A DNA stretch of 64,000 bases from an uncultured Candidatus Actinomarina sp. (GCA_902610815.1 CACLXG010000001.1:140775-204774); one strand, 5' to 3'. Shown: positions 8,858 through 18,426, counted from the stretch's first letter. A program made the numbers and translations. The notes: generated from the sequence alone by a model not told the origin.

Positions 8858-10867
8858 ATGGCTAAAAAGCGAATTCATCAAATCGCTAAGGAACTTGATT
8901 TAGCATCAGCTGACATTCTACATCAAGCAAAAGAGCTTGGTTTAGAAGTAAAAACTGCATCATCTGGTTTAACTGAAGAGGAAGAAGAATTAATTAAATT
9001 AGCTTTAATGCCAGAAGATGAACCTGATGCTGAGTCTGAGGAAGTCAATGAACAAGAAGAATCTAATCAGGATGAACCAGAAGCTGAATCTGAAGAAGTT
9101 GTCGAAGATGATGTACAGATTATTCAAGTGTCCAGGAATTCATCTCCAGAAAAAATTAGCTCACTTATAGAAATTGAAGCTACACAAATTGTTGGTGATT
9201 TAATGGGTCTAGGAATAATGAAAGCTATAGATACACCATTAGATGATAGTGATATAGAAATACTTTTTGAAAAGTATAATCTAATTCCTGATTTGATAGA
9301 TGAAGTAACAATTTCAAGAGAAGATATTATTGAATTTCAAGATTTTGAAGACGATCCAGATAAATTAAATTTAAGAGCACCAATAATTACAGTTATGGGT
9401 CATGTGGACCATGGTAAAACTAGCTTGTTAGATTATATAAGAAATGAAAAAGTTGCAGATGGTGAGGCTGGCGGTATAACACAACACGTTGGAGCTTATA
9501 AAGTAGATACTGGAGAGTCAGGAATTACTTTTATTGATACACCTGGTCACGAAGCATTTACACAAATGAGAGCTAGAGGTGCAAATGTTACTGATATAGT
9601 TGTCTTGGTAGTAGCTGCTGATGACGGAGTAATGCCCCAAACAATTGAAGCAATCAACCACTCAAAAGCTGCAGATGTACCTATAGTTGTCGCCATAAAT
9701 AAGTGTGATCTACCTGAAGCTAATCCATCAATGATTAAAGCTGAGCTTACAAAATATGAAGTAATTTCTGAAGACTTAGGCGGAGATACACCTGTAGTTG
9801 AAGTTTCCGCACTTAAAGGTGATGGAGTTGATGATTTGCTTGAAACACTTGCACTCGTAGCAGAAATAGAAGAACTAAAAGCAAATTTTAATACAAATGC
9901 TTCTGGGTATATTGTTGAATCACGAATGGAAGTTGGTAGAGGCAATGTAGCTACAGTAATAGTTACAAGAGGTACTCTAAAACAAGGTGATTTTCTTTAT
10001 GCTGGTCAGGCATTCTGTAGAGTGAAGTCAATGTTTGATCATAATAATAAAACAGTAAAGTCTGTAGAGCCAGGTTCTCCAATAGATATTATTGGCTGGG
10101 ATGAATCACCAACTGCTGGTGATCAATTTGTTGCTGTTAAAAATCAAAAAGAGGCTAAGGCAAAAGCTGAAGAAAATAAAACTAAATTAAAAGAGCATGA
10201 AAACTCATCATTTTCAGTTGAGTCACGAGTTAGTGACATGATGAAACTTTTACAAGAAGGTGAATTAAATACAGTAAATGTAATTTTAAAAGCTGACACC
10301 AACGGTTCAGTTGAGGCAATTAAAGATGGTATTAGCAAATTAGCGACAGATGATGTAAATATTCAAGTTGTTCACTCAGCAGTAGGGGGAATTGTATTAT
10401 CTGATGTTGATTTAGCTAGTGCCACAGCGTCTCTTATTATTGGTTTTAATGTTAGACCTGATAGTCAGGCGAGAAATATGGCTCAAAATAAAGGTATTGA
10501 CGTAAGAACATACAATATTATTTATGAATTGCTAGACGATATTTCTGAAGCGGTACTTGGACAAATGACTATAAAAACTGAAGAAGCAATTATTGGAATG
10601 GTTGAAGTTAAAACTACATTCCGTGCACCAAAAGTTGGTGTGGTTGCAGGTTCTATAGTTTCTGAAGGTAAAGTAGAGCTCGACGCAAAGGCACGACTAC
10701 TCAGAGACGGAGTAGTAATTTATGAAGGCACAATAGTTTCATTAAGGAGATTTAAAGACAATGTTGAAGTGGTTAACGAAGGTCTTGAATGCGGTATAGG
10801 ACTATCAGACTATAAAGATATTAAAGAAGGCGACACAATAGAGATACTTGGAGAAGTAGAAGTTTAG
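8858..10867 (+). CDS. infB: Translation initiation factor IF-2
   Basis: IF-2 is the GTPase that delivers initiator tRNA and joins the subunits. An IF2_N domain covers residues 1-50, followed by a short acidic linker, then the GTPase domain with GHVDHGKTS (G1, about residue 181), DTPGHE (G3) and NKCD (G4), and domains II to IV. At 669 aa it is a short form, as the long linker of actinobacterial IF-2 is cut to about 60 residues. It directly abuts nusA and is followed by rbfA after 9 nt. Its IF2_N domain resembles the start of the membrane protein at 25916. Confidence 0.97.
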   Translation: MAKKRIHQIAKELDLASADILHQAKELGLEVKTASSGLTEEEEELIKLALMPEDEPDAESEEVNEQEESNQDEPEAESEEVVEDDVQIIQVSRNSSPEKISSLIEIEATQIVGDLMGLGIMKAIDTPLDDSDIEILFEKYNLIPDLIDEVTISREDIIEFQDFEDDPDKLNLRAPIITVMGHVDHGKTSLLDYIRNEKVADGEAGGITQHVGAYKVDTGESGITFIDTPGHEAFTQMRARGANVTDIVVLVVAADDGVMPQTIEAINHSKAADVPIVVAINKCDLPEANPSMIKAELTKYEVISEDLGGDTPVVEVSALKGDGVDDLLETLALVAEIEELKANFNTNASGYIVESRMEVGRGNVATVIVTRGTLKQGDFLYAGQAFCRVKSMFDHNNKTVKSVEPGSPIDIIGWDESPTAGDQFVAVKNQKEAKAKAEENKTKLKEHENSSFSVESRVSDMMKLLQEGELNTVNVILKADTNGSVEAIKDGISKLATDDVNIQVVHSAVGGIVLSDVDLASATASLIIGFNVRPDSQARNMAQNKGIDVRTYNIIYELLDDISEAVLGQMTIKTEEAIIGMVEVKTTFRAPKVGVVAGSIVSEGKVELDAKARLLRDGVVIYEGTIVSLRRFKDNVEVVNEGLECGIGLSDYKDIKEGDTIEILGEVEV

Positions 10868-10876
10868 AAACAAACA

Positions 10877-11227
10877 ATGAGTAATCAAACACGTGGTGGA
10901 AGAATAAATAGAATAAATCCTCTCATTCAAAAAATTATCTCAAGTGCACTTTTAAGAAATTCTGATCCAGTCCTAAACAAAGCAACTATTACTCATGTTT
11001 CTACTTCACCAGATCTAAAAAAGTCAATGGTATTTGTTTCAACACTCGATGGTAATGAAGGCTCTTTAAAAACTGCACTTGAGAAAAATAGAACAAAAAT
11101 TCAAAAAGTATTAGCAAGAGAAATGACAACAAAAAATGTTCCAAAAATCATTTTTGAAGTAGATAGCACATTTAATAACGTTCTAAGAATCAACGAACTG
11201 TTAGATAGGACTACTGAGAATGAGTAA
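10877..11227 (+). CDS. rbfA: Ribosome-binding factor A
   Basis: RbfA binds the 5' region of 16S rRNA during late 30S maturation. The 116-aa protein has the KH-like core with THVSTSPDLKKSMVFVS and the C-terminal P-K-I-I-F-E-V-D segment followed by R-I-N-E-L-L-D. It lies between infB and the DHH phosphoesterase, overlapping the latter by 8 nt, in the standard order. Nothing unusual is seen. Confidence 0.94.
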   Translation: MSNQTRGGRINRINPLIQKIISSALLRNSDPVLNKATITHVSTSPDLKKSMVFVSTLDGNEGSLKTALEKNRTKIQKVLAREMTTKNVPKIIFEVDSTFNNVLRINELLDRTTENE

Positions 11228-12161
11228 ACTTTTTGAAGATATTAAAGATTCTTCTAATTTAATAACAGGTCATATAAACCCTGACGGCGATGCTTTAGGT
11301 TCTGCCTTAGCTTTTAAATTAATACTGGACAGCAAAGGCGTAGATTCCGACGTATCTTTTGATATGAAAGGTAATGTTCCCTCTAATTTAAATCATTTAC
11401 CTATTAAATTAATTATGGATAAGCCAAAGGAAAATTATGACAATGTATATGTTTTTGATTGTGGCAACTCAGAAAGACTCGGAGATTTAGAAGATTTAGC
11501 GTTAAATTCTAAAAGAGTCATTGTAGTAGATCACCATATCAATCCTTCCTTTGGTGATATTCAGATTATTGATTCTAATGCTGCTAGCACTACACAAGTA
11601 CTTTTCAGAGAAATTCTTTCTGCAAACATAGACATTGACAAGAATATCTCTAATTGCCTTATGACAGGATTAATCACAGATACAGGTAGGTTTCAATACT
11701 CAAATACAGATAATGAGGTATTTGAAATCGCATCAAAACTAATGTTAAGTGGTGCTGAGCTTACAAGTATTAGTGATAACATTTATGGGTCTATTCCTAT
11801 GAATGCAATCAAGCTACAAAGTGAAGTTTTAAACAGAATTGAATTACATGAAGAAGAAGAATTAGTTGTTTCGTATGTTTTACAAGAAGATTATCTCAAT
11901 TACAATATCGAATCTTCTGAAACAGATTTTTTAATTGATTCAATTAGATTGGTGAAAGAATCAAGTGTGGCTTTATTGTTAAAAGAACAACAAGATAAAT
12001 CATTTAAAGGAAGCTTAAGGTCCCGTAATGCATTAGACGTTCAACAGATTGCTTCTCTGTTTGGTGGTGGAGGACACAAAGCAGCTTCAGGATTTTCGTC
12101 AAACTTAAGTATGGAAGAAATAAAAAATAAAGTAAAGAATGCAATTAAGTCACAAATCTAA
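11220..12161 (+). CDS. nrnA: DHH/DHHA1 phosphoesterase, NrnA-like
   Basis: NrnA-type enzymes degrade short oligoribonucleotides and, in some species, pAp. The 313 aa show the DHH domain (GHINPDGDALGSALA near residue 17, VVDHH near residue 102) and the C-terminal DHHA1 motif GGGGHKAASGF near residue 281. Metal-binding Asp and His residues are all present. The position between rbfA and truB is the normal one for this gene. It overlaps rbfA by 8 nt and truB by 23 nt. The exact substrate (nanoRNA, pAp or c-di-NMP breakdown products) cannot be read from sequence. Confidence 0.92.
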   Translation: MSKLFEDIKDSSNLITGHINPDGDALGSALAFKLILDSKGVDSDVSFDMKGNVPSNLNHLPIKLIMDKPKENYDNVYVFDCGNSERLGDLEDLALNSKRVIVVDHHINPSFGDIQIIDSNAASTTQVLFREILSANIDIDKNISNCLMTGLITDTGRFQYSNTDNEVFEIASKLMLSGAELTSISDNIYGSIPMNAIKLQSEVLNRIELHEEEELVVSYVLQEDYLNYNIESSETDFLIDSIRLVKESSVALLLKEQQDKSFKGSLRSRNALDVQQIASLFGGGGHKAASGFSSNLSMEEIKNKVKNAIKSQI

Positions 12162-13020
12162 CTTTTATCTTTTAGACAAACCAAAAACATGGACCTCTCA
12201 GGATTTGTGTACTAAATTAAAAAAGAGTTTTAAATTTAAAAAAGTAGGACACTCAGGCACCCTAGATCCAAACGCTGATGGTTTAATGCTTCTTGCAACT
12301 AATGGGTATACAAAATTATTTGATTACATCGATAACACAAATAAAACTTATAAAGTAATTGCAATATTAGGTTACTCTTCTCCAACTCTTGATGTGGACT
12401 CAGAAATTACAAAACATGATGATATAAGTGCAGAGAAGTTAAAACCTCAAATACAAGAATTTCTAACTAAGTTACTTGGCGAGTCTACCCAGACTCCACC
12501 AATTTATTCAGCAATTAAAGTAAAAGGAAAACGATTATACAAATATGCACGTCAAAATCAAGATGTAGAAATTCCTGATAGAAAAATATTTGTTGGTAGC
12601 ACTGATTTGTTAGAAGTAAAAGATAATAAGGTTACTTTTGAGATAACAGTAAGTAAGGGAACATATATCAGAAGTATTGTTCAACAATTAGGTGAGTATG
12701 TTAATACTTATGCAATAGTAGAAACTCTTACAAGGACAGCCATTGGTAATTTAAATATTGATAACAAAAATCTGAATACAAATGTTGAAGATTTAAATTA
12801 TAACTCAAAAATAATGTCAATAGATTGGGCAGAAGTTATAAATTTACCAAAAATTGAACTGGATGTTGAAATGAATGAAACAATAAAGAATGGTCAACTT
12901 CTCCCTAGAAATATGTTTTCAAATGAAGAAAATTATATAATATCTATCGAGAACAATATTGTTGCAATTTATAAACCTTTTAATGAGAAATATTACAAAC
13001 CAGAAAAAGTACTCGTATGA
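12139..13020 (+). CDS. truB: tRNA pseudouridine(55) synthase TruB
   Basis: TruB makes pseudouridine 55 in the T-loop of tRNAs. The catalytic motif GTLDPNADG with its Asp is near residue 41, followed by the family segments KTYKVIAILG, TQTPPIYSAIKVKGKRLYKYAR and SKGTYIRSI. The 293-aa length fits. ATG 12139 overlaps the preceding gene by 23 nt and leaves only about seven residues before the conserved F-Y-L-L-D-K-P start, so it is the likely initiation site. It ends in an ATGA overlap with ribF, the usual truB-ribF coupling. Confidence 0.95.
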   Translation: MQLSHKSNFYLLDKPKTWTSQDLCTKLKKSFKFKKVGHSGTLDPNADGLMLLATNGYTKLFDYIDNTNKTYKVIAILGYSSPTLDVDSEITKHDDISAEKLKPQIQEFLTKLLGESTQTPPIYSAIKVKGKRLYKYARQNQDVEIPDRKIFVGSTDLLEVKDNKVTFEITVSKGTYIRSIVQQLGEYVNTYAIVETLTRTAIGNLNIDNKNLNTNVEDLNYNSKIMSIDWAEVINLPKIELDVEMNETIKNGQLLPRNMFSNEENYIISIENNIVAIYKPFNEKYYKPEKVLV

Positions 13021-13910
13021 ATATATATAAAAATTTTACTTCTGAGAATTATATTGACGATGATTTTCCAGCTGTGTGTATTGGAGGATTTGATGGGGTA
13101 CATTTAGGTCACCAGGAATTATTAAAACTAACAAAAGAGTCAAGTAATTTATTTCAAATAGTTACTTTTGATACACTTCCAAAAAAATATTTTAATAAAG
13201 AGCATAAGTTACTTACAACCAATAATGAGAAGATTGAATTATTCAAAAAATTTGAACCTAGTAATTTAGTATTTATCAATTTTGAACATGTAATGAAGTT
13301 TTCACCTAAATCTTTTTGTGACATGTTAAAAAACAATATGAAAGCTAAAAGTATTTATGTAGGTAATGATTTTAAATTTGCTGCAAACCGTGAGGGTGAT
13401 GTAGATTATTTAATAAAATCTTTTGGGGAAGATTCTGTACATACTATTGAAGATTATGAGTACAACAATGAAAAAATATCTTCAACTTTAATTAAATCAT
13501 TTTTAAGTGAAGGTCTTGTTGAACAAGCTAATGAAGCTTTGGGTTATGAATATTCTTTAAGTGGAACTGTTATCAAAGGTAATCAAAGAGGTTCTCAGAT
13601 TGGATTTCCTACTGCAAATTTGAATATTGATAAGAAAATTCAAATACCCAAAAATGGAGTATACAAAGTAGACGTGCTCTTAAATCAAAATCTTTATAAA
13701 GGAATTATGAATATCGGATATAAACCTACTGTATCTAAAGGGACCAAGCAAAGTTTAGAAGTACATATTTTTGATTTTAATGACGATATTTATGATTCAG
13801 ATTTAACTGTACATTTTAAAAAATTTATAAGAGATGAAATAAAATTCTCAAGTATTGATGAATTAACTCAACAAATATCTAAAGATATTGAAGAAATTAA
13901 TAAAAATTAA
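13017..13910 (+). CDS. ribF: Bifunctional riboflavin kinase / FAD synthetase
   Basis: RibF turns riboflavin into FMN and then FAD. The N-terminal nucleotidyltransferase has GGFDGVHLGHQ near residue 23 and S-S-T-L-I-K near residue 157; the C-terminal riboflavin kinase domain has KGNQRGSQIGFPTANL near residue 187. At 297 aa both domains are complete. It is coupled to truB by a 4-base overlap. No FMN riboswitch is visible upstream, and none would be expected inside this operon. Confidence 0.95.
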   Translation: MNIYKNFTSENYIDDDFPAVCIGGFDGVHLGHQELLKLTKESSNLFQIVTFDTLPKKYFNKEHKLLTTNNEKIELFKKFEPSNLVFINFEHVMKFSPKSFCDMLKNNMKAKSIYVGNDFKFAANREGDVDYLIKSFGEDSVHTIEDYEYNNEKISSTLIKSFLSEGLVEQANEALGYEYSLSGTVIKGNQRGSQIGFPTANLNIDKKIQIPKNGVYKVDVLLNQNLYKGIMNIGYKPTVSKGTKQSLEVHIFDFNDDIYDSDLTVHFKKFIRDEIKFSSIDELTQQISKDIEEINKN

Positions 13911-13952
13911 ATAATCTCACATTAGATAAAGCATCTACTATTATTATCTCGA

Positions 13953-14210
13953 ATGAAAACAAAGCAAGAAATTATAAAAGAATACGGTAAATCCGATACA
14001 GATACTGGTTCTGCTGAAGTTCAGGTTGCTTTATTGAGTAGTAGAATTGATCATTTAACAGATCATTTGAAAACACATAAAAAAGACCACCACACAAGAA
14101 GAGGTTTATTAATGCTTGTTGGTAAAAGAAAAAGATTACTTGAGTACCTTCAGAATCAAGATGTTCAAAGATATCGTGATCTAATAGATAAACTTGGCTT
14201 AAGAAGATAA
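13953..14210 (+). CDS. rpsO: 30S ribosomal protein S15
   Basis: S15 binds the three-way junction of 16S rRNA early in assembly. The 85 aa match the normal length, with [15 protein letters not shown] and the [19 protein letters not shown] motif. A TATTAT hexamer at 13942-13947 ends 6 nt before the ATG and no Shine-Dalgarno is seen, so the mRNA may be leaderless. pnp follows after an RNase III-like hairpin, the classical rpsO-pnp arrangement. Confidence 0.97.
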   Translation: MKTKQEIIKEYGKSDTDTGSAEVQVALLSSRIDHLTDHLKTHKKDHHTRRGLLMLVGKRKRLLEYLQNQDVQRYRDLIDKLGLRR

Positions 14211-14217
14211 TAAATTT

Positions 14218-14275
14218 GACCTTGCGTTGTTAATTGAGAGCTTTTGTTGAAAGCTGACAATTAATAACCTTGGTC
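14218..14275 (+). promoter_or_regulatory. Long rpsO-pnp intergenic hairpin (RNase III-type processing site)
   Basis: The stem is built of GACC (14218-14221) with GGTC (14272-14275), then 11 unbroken pairs between 14226-14236 and 14258-14268 (one G-U), a 2x2 internal mismatch, and 6 pairs between 14239-14244 and 14250-14255 around a TGTTG loop. In E. coli, RNase III cuts a similar hairpin ahead of pnp and PNPase then represses its own mRNA. The layout suggests the same autoregulation. No T-run follows, so it is not a terminator. Confidence 0.6.
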
Positions 14276-14289
14276 ACGAAAGAGGTTAT

Positions 14290-16593
14290 ATGTCGATCGA
14301 TAATGTAAAAGTAAATATTGGTAATGCAGAAATTGGATTTGAAACAGGTAAATTAGCTCTGCAAGCACCTGGTTCTGTAGTTGTTACTTCAGGTGATACA
14401 ACAGTATTAGTGACAACAGTTGCTAACAAAAGTGTAAGGGATGGTATTGATTTTTTCCCTTTAACAGTGGATGTAGAAGAAAGAATGTATTCCGCAGGAA
14501 AAATTCCTGGAGGATTTTTCAGAAGAGAGGGTAGGCAAACGGAAAAGGCTATATTAGCTTGTCGATTAATAGATAGACCACTGCGACCTTCTTTTAAAGA
14601 AGGATTTAGATGTGAAACACAAATTATTGCAACTGTTTTAAGTGTTGATAATGAAAATGAATATGATATTTTAGCTCTTAATGCTGCATCATTAGGTCTT
14701 CAATTAGCAGGGGTTCCACTTGAGTCAGCTGTAGGTGCTGTAAGAATGTCTTTAATTAATGACAACTGGGTAGTTCAAGCTACGAGTACTGAATTAGAAG
14801 AATCAGTATTTGATATGGTTGTTGCAGGAAGTCTTAATCCTAAAGGTGAAATAGATATTGTAATGGTTGAGGCTGGAGCAACAGACAATGCCTTTAATAA
14901 AATTGATGAAGGTAGTACTGCACCATCTGAAAATATTGTTGCTGATGGAATTGATATGTCCAAAGAATTTATTTCTAAATTAATTGAAGCTCAAAATGAT
15001 TTAGTTGCTAAGAGAGATGTACCTGAGATTGACTGGCCTATTATTGAAGATTACTCAGAAGAGCTAAAGTCACAAATTAGTGAAGCATTTGGTTCCGATA
15101 TTGAAGTAGCAATGTCCATAACAGATAGATCTGAAAGAAGTGAAAAACAAAGTGAGCTTGAAGAACAAGCTGTTGAAAAATTCTTAAATGAAGAAGATGA
15201 CAATACTAAAGCAATTAAATTAGCTTTCAAGTCAATCGTTAAAAACACAGTTAGAGATAGAGTTTTAAGTGGGGGTACTAGACTAGATGGACGAACACCA
15301 ACAGATATTAGAAATATATCTGCTGAGATAAACTTACTTCCAACTGTTCATGGTTCTTCATTATTTTTAAGAGGAGAAACACAGGTTTTGAACGTTACAA
15401 CTTTGGGTATGTCAAGACTTGAGCAGATGTTAGATACCATTGATACAGTTACATCAAAAAGATACATGCATCATTATAATTTTCCTCCATATTCAACTGG
15501 AGAAGCTTATCCAATGAGAGGTCCAAAAAGAAGAGAAATTGGACACGGTGCTTTAGCAGAAAAAGCATTGGTACCTGTAGTACCCCCTAAAGTTGACTTC
15601 CCTTACACTATCAGAGTTGTTAGTGAGGCAATTTCATCCAATGGATCTACATCACAGGCATCAGTATGTGCTTCTAGTTTGTCATTAATGGCTGCAGGTG
15701 TTCCTATTAGAGAGCACGTTGCAGGTATTGCAATGGGATTAATTTCTAAAGATGACACCTATGTTACTCTTACAGATATATTGGGTGCCGAAGATGCTCT
15801 TGGAGATATGGATTTTAAAGTTGCAGGAACAAGAAATGTGATAACTGCGTTGCAATTAGATATGAAAATTGAAGGACTTCCTGCAGATGTATTAAGAAAA
15901 GCTCTAAATCAAGCCATGGATGCAAGAAATCACATACTTGACATTATGGAAGACACAATTTCTGAACCAGCAGAAAGTCTTTCTGGTAATGCACCGAGAC
16001 TTGAGACAATTGAATTGCCAAAGGATAAAATTGGTGAAGTAATTGGTCCAAAAGGAAAAAATATCAAGAAGATCGAGGAAGAAACAGGATGTTCTGTTGA
16101 AATTGATGATGATGGCATTTTAACTCTAGGATCAACGGAAGAGGAAGCTATAGCAGCTGGAAAAGAAATGGTTATGTTGATTATAGATCCACCAGAAGCT
16201 GAAGTTGGGGTAGAGTATGATGGCGAAGTTGTCAGTGTTGCAGCTTACGGTGCATTCATTAATATCCTTCCTGGTAGAGATGGTTTATTACATGTTTCAA
16301 AATTCCATTCTTCTAAAAGAGTTAATAATACTGAGGCAGTTGTTTCGGTTGGGGATAAAATTAGGGTTAATGTAGATTCAATTGAAAATGGAAAAGTCAG
16401 TCTTTCTCCAGTTGAAGATTTAGAAATACCAGAAGAAGCTGAAGGTGGGGAATCAAATAATTCTCGTGATAGAAAACCTTCAAGATCTAGAAATGGTAAC
16501 AGAAATGGAAGAGATAAAAAGTCAGAAAATCGCGGAAAGCCTTCAAACAGAAAAAGAGTATCTTTTGAAGACGATTTTGAAAAAGGTCTCTAG
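14290..16593 (+). CDS. pnp: Polyribonucleotide nucleotidyltransferase (PNPase)
   Basis: PNPase degrades RNA 3' to 5' with phosphate and forms part of the RNA degradosome. The 767 aa contain the first RNase PH domain (EERMYSAGKIPGGFFRREGR, near residue 60), the all-alpha linker, the second catalytic RNase PH domain (D-A-L-G-D-M-D-F-K-V-A-G-T near residue 501), a KH domain (VIGPKGKNIKKIEEE near residue 583), an S1 domain (EVVSVAAYGAFINILPGRDGLLH), and a basic Ser/Asn/Arg-rich tail of about 50 residues. ATG 14290 has AGAGG upstream. It lies head-to-tail with rpsO and convergent with the DUF2179 gene, one base apart. Confidence 0.97.
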   Translation: MSIDNVKVNIGNAEIGFETGKLALQAPGSVVVTSGDTTVLVTTVANKSVRDGIDFFPLTVDVEERMYSAGKIPGGFFRREGRQTEKAILACRLIDRPLRPSFKEGFRCETQIIATVLSVDNENEYDILALNAASLGLQLAGVPLESAVGAVRMSLINDNWVVQATSTELEESVFDMVVAGSLNPKGEIDIVMVEAGATDNAFNKIDEGSTAPSENIVADGIDMSKEFISKLIEAQNDLVAKRDVPEIDWPIIEDYSEELKSQISEAFGSDIEVAMSITDRSERSEKQSELEEQAVEKFLNEEDDNTKAIKLAFKSIVKNTVRDRVLSGGTRLDGRTPTDIRNISAEINLLPTVHGSSLFLRGETQVLNVTTLGMSRLEQMLDTIDTVTSKRYMHHYNFPPYSTGEAYPMRGPKRREIGHGALAEKALVPVVPPKVDFPYTIRVVSEAISSNGSTSQASVCASSLSLMAAGVPIREHVAGIAMGLISKDDTYVTLTDILGAEDALGDMDFKVAGTRNVITALQLDMKIEGLPADVLRKALNQAMDARNHILDIMEDTISEPAESLSGNAPRLETIELPKDKIGEVIGPKGKNIKKIEEETGCSVEIDDDGILTLGSTEEEAIAAGKEMVMLIIDPPEAEVGVEYDGEVVSVAAYGAFINILPGRDGLLHVSKFHSSKRVNNTEAVVSVGDKIRVNVDSIENGKVSLSPVEDLEIPEEAEGGESNNSRDRKPSRSRNGNRNGRDKKSENRGKPSNRKRVSFEDDFEKGL

Positions 16594-16594
16594 T

Positions 16595-17110
16595 CTATTT
16601 TCTATTTCCAGTTAGCTTTGTTGGATTTGTAGGTTCAGTAGTTATGTAAGCATCAGGATTGATTTCTGATACAATCTTTAAAACTTCTTTAAGCCTTTTC
16701 CTTGGTGTTACACACCATGCAATGCTAACTTCTCCTTGCATGCCTTCTCCATTAATGATTGTTACACCAAAACCATTATTTCTTAAAGCCTCAGCCACTT
16801 GCATACTATCACTATCTTTTGGTGCAAAAATCCTCACAACTATATCACCGATGGCAATTGTGTTTTCAATGTAGGATCCCATTATTGTTCCTGCTGCAAA
16901 TCCAAGTGCATAACCAAATATTAAAAATGGATCATTTAAATCTTGAATAACTTGAGATATAGCAACAACCCAGATTGCTGATTCTATAAATCCTAAAATA
17001 GCACCAAATCCTGGTTTTCCTTTGTTCACATAAAGTATTCTTAAGGTACCAAGTGTCTGGTCAAGTAATCTCAATACAAAAATAGAAAGTGCTGCCAATA
17101 AGATGTTCAT
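16595..17110 (-). CDS. DUF2179/DUF5698 (UPF0316-type) membrane protein
   Basis: The 171-aa protein has three hydrophobic segments within residues 1-85 (including LGTLRILYVNKGKP and the GAILGFIESAIWVVAISQV segment) followed by a soluble C-terminal DUF2179 domain (about residues 90-160) with alternating beta/alpha pattern. This matches the UPF0316 family of small membrane proteins, whose biochemical role is not established. It is convergent with pnp and lies 21 nt downstream of the plsC-like gene, probably in one transcript with it. Confidence 0.8.
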   Translation of the reverse strand: MNILLAALSIFVLRLLDQTLGTLRILYVNKGKPGFGAILGFIESAIWVVAISQVIQDLNDPFLIFGYALGFAAGTIMGSYIENTIAIGDIVVRIFAPKDSDSMQVAEALRNNGFGVTIINGEGMQGEVSIAWCVTPRKRLKEVLKIVSEINPDAYITTEPTNPTKLTGNRK

Positions 17111-17131
17111 ATTCGTATTGTAAGATTTATT

Positions 17132-17863
17132 TTATTTTATGGAAGCAGTTAATTCTTTATAGACTTTTGACATTTTCTCATATGTTTCTTCTACAAGTTG
17201 ATCAATTGTTTCTTTTGTATGTTTTGACATATCAATTGGTTCTAATGTATTTATAATTGCTTTACCACTGGTCATAAATTTTTTGCCTCTAGGCCATATG
17301 TCTCCAGTACCTGCAATTACAACAGGAAGAATCGGAATATTATTTTCTAATGCAATATGAAATGCGCCGCTTTTAAAAGGTAGAAAATTATCTTTTTTTG
17401 CTCTTGTGCCCTGAGGATAGACCATAAGTGACCATCCATTTTTGAAAAGGGTTTTTGCCTGTTCATTAATACTTTTTCGATCGTTTTTGTCTGATCTATC
17501 AACTTTTATAAAATTAAACGACCTTGCTGCAGTACTAAAGACAGGTAGTTTATACACTTCTTTTTTAGCCATAAATACCCATTTAATTTTAAGATATCTA
17601 AATTGCATCATTGGATCTAAATTAGATAAGTGATTTGAAATAACAACATAAGGCTGATTTTTTTTATAATCAAAATTTTTAATCAATGTTACTTTTGATC
17701 TAGCAGCCCACATCCAGGGGATTGTCCAGCTTTGAGCAATGTAGTACTTTAATTTTGTGAACCTATTAAACAAACCTACAAACCAAATAGAGTATGTGAC
17801 TGGGATTGTGTATATACCCATAATCAACAAATTGAACCATGTAAGTAATTTGTTCTTCAACAT
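17132..17863 (-). CDS. plsC: 1-acyl-sn-glycerol-3-phosphate acyltransferase
   Basis: PlsC-type enzymes acylate lysophosphatidate at the membrane to make phosphatidate, the CdsA substrate. Of the 243 aa, the catalytic H-x(4)-D motif is SNHLSNLD near residue 77, the substrate motif is YPQGTRAKK near residue 150 (Q in place of the usual E of EGTR), and PVVIAGTGDIWP follows. One or two hydrophobic segments lie at the N-terminus. A TACACT hexamer on the minus strand (17875-17870) ends 7 nt before the ATG. It is divergent from the 5-formyl-THF cyclo-ligase gene. Confidence 0.88.
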   Translation of the reverse strand: MLKNKLLTWFNLLIMGIYTIPVTYSIWFVGLFNRFTKLKYYIAQSWTIPWMWAARSKVTLIKNFDYKKNQPYVVISNHLSNLDPMMQFRYLKIKWVFMAKKEVYKLPVFSTAARSFNFIKVDRSDKNDRKSINEQAKTLFKNGWSLMVYPQGTRAKKDNFLPFKSGAFHIALENNIPILPVVIAGTGDIWPRGKKFMTSGKAIINTLEPIDMSKHTKETIDQLVEETYEKMSKVYKELTASIK

Positions 17864-17875
17864 GTTGTAAGTGTA
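17864..17875 (-). promoter_or_regulatory. Putative leaderless promoter of plsC
   Basis: On the minus strand TACACT (17875-17870) is followed by six bases and the ATG at 17863. This is the same -10/N6/start layout seen at other operon heads in the window, and no Shine-Dalgarno is visible. Confidence 0.4.
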
Positions 17876-17901
17876 ATGTAGAACTATCTAGATAATAAAT
17901 T

Positions 17902-18414
17902 ATGTTAGAAAAAATAGAATTAAGGAAGAAACTAAAAAATATTTCATTGGTCAATGCTGAACACTCTCAGATTGTCATCGAAAAGTTGCAAAATATTATC
18001 AGAGATAAAATTGTTTGCACATATGTACCCCTAGAAAATGAAATAAACATCAATATGCATTTAAAGGGACAAGAAGTATTGTCTACAACTTGTCTTCAAG
18101 ATGAAGAAATAAGAATTTGTATTTATGAAGAACCATTTGAAAAAAATAGTTTTAATGTTTTTCAGCCAGTTAATTTAAAAATAATTGATCATGTTGATGT
18201 ATTTTTAGTACCTGGTGTAGGATTTGATAAACAAGGTACTAGGCTTGGCAAGGGTAGTGGTATTTACGATAAGCTTCTTTCGAATCATTTAAATTCACAA
18301 TTTATTGGCATAACAGATAAAAATCATCTAGTAGATCAAATTCCTTTTGAAAATCATGATATTCAAATGCATAGTTTGTTAATGCATGATGAATTTATTG
18401 ATATTAATTTATAG
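17902..18414 (+). CDS. 5-formyltetrahydrofolate cyclo-ligase
   Basis: This enzyme turns 5-formyl-THF into 5,10-methenyl-THF with ATP, clearing an inhibitory folate. The 170-aa protein has the family's C-terminal nucleotide motif, VPGVGFDKQGTRLGKGSGIYD, at about residues 105-125, with Arg and Lys residues for phosphate binding. The N-terminal RKKLKN segment also fits. It is divergent from plsC (38 nt gap) and 12 nt upstream of the luciferase-like gene, though that gene seems to have its own promoter. A GATAAT hexamer ends 6 nt before its ATG. Confidence 0.9.
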   Translation: MLEKIELRKKLKNISLVNAEHSQIVIEKLQNIIRDKIVCTYVPLENEININMHLKGQEVLSTTCLQDEEIRICIYEEPFEKNSFNVFQPVNLKIIDHVDVFLVPGVGFDKQGTRLGKGSGIYDKLLSNHLNSQFIGITDKNHLVDQIPFENHDIQMHSLLMHDEFIDINL

Positions 18415-18426
18415 TATCCTTTACAT
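18415..18426 (+). promoter_or_regulatory. Putative leaderless promoter of the LLM oxidoreductase
   Basis: TATCCT at 18415-18420, starting one base after the previous stop codon, is followed by six bases and the ATG at 18427. No Shine-Dalgarno is seen. The hexamer is identical to the one before cinA. Confidence 0.45.
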
